NCBI GenBank assembly: GCA_019353055.1
Contig: JABAHL010000010.1
Span: forward strand, 23,179 to 87,178
Reading direction: 5' to 3'
Source: Faucicola osloensis_C
Lineage (GTDB): Bacteria > Pseudomonadota > Gammaproteobacteria > Pseudomonadales > Moraxellaceae
DNA length: 64,000 nt
Part shown: positions 62,674 to 64,000 of the stretch, one piece after another
Numbering within the stretch: position 1 is the first letter of the stretch
How the letters are laid out: each line of letters begins with the position of its first letter
Translations under genes and position numbers: made by a program
Notes under the pieces: model-generated
Seen by the model: the letters and a program-made list of their open reading frames with translations, nothing else
What the model was told of the DNA's origin: nothing
Databases searched by the model: none

Positions 62674-63609
62674 GTGATGGTCAATTTTTTACAAGCATTT
62701 TGGCAAGCGACTCGCCCACGCACTTATCCATTAGCGGTGGCTGGCATCATAGTAGCCAATGCGTTGGCATACTCGCGTATTGGTAGCTTTAATAGCAAAA
62801 ATTGGCAAATCTTTTTGCTAAGCCTTTGGGTTGCCTTAGGCTTACAGATTTTATCCAATTTAGCCAACGACTATGGCGATGGCATACGGGGTACTGATGC
62901 CCATCGACTCGACAGACAGACTGCCCAAGGGACAATCAACCCCAAGACCCTCAAGCAATTAATCATAAGTTGGGCACTGTTTATTTTTGGCTGCGGTATA
63001 GCCTTACTTTGGCTGAGCTTTAACAGTCTGACCGATTTTTTCACCTTCTTAGCATTGGGCATCATCGCGATTATCGCCGCAGTGACCTATACCATGGGTA
63101 AAAACCCCTATGGGTACAATGCAAAAGGGGAAATAGCAGTATTTTTATTCTTTGGCTTAGTTAATGTATTAGGGGGCGTGTACCTACAAACACAATTTAT
63201 CCGCGTGATGGATATTATTGCTGCGGTGGTGATCGGCCTACTATGCACTTGCGTATTGATGATTAACAATATGCGTGATTTTGACACAGATACAGGCGCT
63301 GGTAAGAATACCCTTGCCACCACCCTAGGCAAAGAAAGCATGAGCCACCTGTATCGGTTTATGTTGTTGGGTTCTTACTTTTTACTAATTACCTTTGCGA
63401 CTTTGCGACAAAATTTTTATCTATTAAGCCTACTTTCTCTAGTATCCCCGATTGCCAAGCATCTTAAAGTGGTTCGCCATTATAGTGATGAAGCTATTCC
63501 TTCAAACGCACTAGCACCAGAGCTAGCCAAAATTGTCTTAATCACTCTAGCGACCAGTATATTGATGAGTTTAAGCATTCTTATCTTTAACTATAAAAAA
63601 CTAATTTGA
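62674..63609 (+). CDS. menA: UbiA-family prenyltransferase, probable 1,4-dihydroxy-2-naphthoate polyprenyltransferase (MenA)
   Basis: 311 residues; GTG 62674 and ATG 62677 are adjacent candidates. First Asp-rich motif NLANDYGDGIRGTDAHRLDRQ, second motif NNMRDFDTDTGAGKNTLATTLG, and about eight membrane helices. The N-terminal WQATRPRTYPLAVAGIIVANALAY is typical of MenA rather than UbiA. It would attach a polyprenyl chain in menaquinone synthesis. It is followed by the promoter region at the right edge; no other men gene is in the window. Confidence 0.85.
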   Translation: MMVNFLQAFWQATRPRTYPLAVAGIIVANALAYSRIGSFNSKNWQIFLLSLWVALGLQILSNLANDYGDGIRGTDAHRLDRQTAQGTINPKTLKQLIISWALFIFGCGIALLWLSFNSLTDFFTFLALGIIAIIAAVTYTMGKNPYGYNAKGEIAVFLFFGLVNVLGGVYLQTQFIRVMDIIAAVVIGLLCTCVLMINNMRDFDTDTGAGKNTLATTLGKESMSHLYRFMLLGSYFLLITFATLRQNFYLLSLLSLVSPIAKHLKVVRHYSDEAIPSNALAPELAKIVLITLATSILMSLSILIFNYKKLI

Positions 63610-63639
63610 AAATAAATCAAAAAACTTTTGGCAGTGGTA

Positions 63640-63667
63640 TTGACATGGTGAAAGAAAAGCGTATAAT
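63640..63667 (+). promoter_or_regulatory. Strong consensus promoter P1
   Basis: Perfect TTGACA (63640-63645), 16-nt spacer, perfect TATAAT (63662-63667). Confidence 0.85.
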
Positions 63668-63774
63668 ACGCACTCACTGGCAGCGACTACAGCCACAAAC
63701 TGTAGTAAAAACAACAACTTAAATTAATATAGATTATAAGTTGAGCGGTCATAAAAAATTAAAGAAAAAAGTTA

Positions 63775-63802
63775 TTGACAACACAAAATAAGCTGTTAAA
63801 AT
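63775..63802 (+). promoter_or_regulatory. Strong consensus promoter P2
   Basis: TTGACA (63775-63780), 16-nt spacer, TAAAAT (63797-63802). It lies 135 nt downstream of P1 in the same direction. Confidence 0.8.
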
Positions 63803-64000
63803 AGCGACCTTCTTAACGACATCAGCCGATGATGTTGTGAACTAAATAACAACAAACACAAGAACAACTTGTGTGGATTTTCACTTAGGGCGATAAAATT
63901 AAGACTTTAATTAATTGTATTGTCAGAGTGAAGATACTCGTAAGTTTATTTGAGCAAAGACAGTATAAATAATTGAGTCAACAAATTAAATCTATTGACA

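Larger units (their letters stand above)
63610..64000. other. Intergenic region after menA: leader and tandem promoters of an unseen gene
   Basis: 391 nt without an ORF. It contains two consensus promoters, a third -35-like hexamer at the very end (TTGACA 63995-64000), and a 7-bp hairpin ACTACAG / CTGTAGT (63686-63706). The layout fits the upstream part of an rRNA operon leader, but no 16S sequence is inside the window. Confidence 0.55.

Noticed and set aside
1..64000. tRNA or rRNA genes
   Set aside because: No cloverleaf or rRNA sequence was recognised by eye; only a possible rRNA promoter region at the right edge. A tRNA scan could not be run.

Overview
The window looks like a chromosomal segment of a gammaproteobacterium of the family Moraxellaceae (Moraxella/Faucicola/Psychrobacter/Acinetobacter side). 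This is an inference from gene content and style: adjacent diaminobutyrate aminotransferase and decarboxylase genes (1,3-diaminopropane pathway), a GbsR-TIGR01777-DCC cluster, D-2-hydroxyglutarate dehydrogenase next to serA, yjcH-actP, a moderate to low GC content and AT-rich intergenic spacers. No similarity search was possible, so the species is not fixed.

Layout, left to right. 1-5181: an efflux operon cut by the left edge (TolC-like channel, HlyD-type adaptor, two ABC-2 permeases, no ATPase in view). 5394-10559: L-serine dehydratase, convergent with a dat / RelA-SpoT-like / ddc cluster. 11412-21130: a molybdoenzyme region, with a PaoABC-type aldehyde oxidoreductase (2Fe-2S, FAD plus 4Fe-4S, and Mo subunits), XdhC and MocA maturation proteins, then moeA, moaA, moaC, moaD and moaE. 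A short MITE-like repeat sits between moaA and moaC. 21171-33136: TauE/SafE transporter, pgsA, PNPOx-like protein, purL, two YceI paralogues, and a LemA-TPM-TPM set. 33476-41015: HerA-like ATPase, Sel1-repeat protein, LOG-family protein, and divergent D-2-hydroxyglutarate dehydrogenase and serA.

41061-43520 is the accessory spot: an AT-rich, terminator-flanked gene for a SIR2 - P-loop NTPase - TPR-like protein, the architecture of SIR2-STAND anti-phage proteins. It is split into two ORFs by one extra base at an A8 tract; removing one A restores one continuous frame of about 781 residues. To its right lie ettA, a small GNAT, and thrS-infC. infC starts at an ATT codon. The thrS leader carries two hairpins with 7-nt loops that resemble tRNA-Thr anticodon arms, as in the E. 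coli thrS operator.

48846-64000: 5'-nucleotidase preceded by four 19-bp tandem repeats, yjcH-actP acetate uptake, a GbsR-regulator / small membrane protein / TIGR01777 / DCC operon, enoyl-CoA hydratase, a frameshifted family 2 glycosyltransferase, an NRDE protein, a CobW GTPase, an OmpR-like regulator with no adjacent kinase, tex and menA. The right edge ends in tandem consensus promoters of the kind that drive rRNA operons; the transcribed gene lies outside the window.
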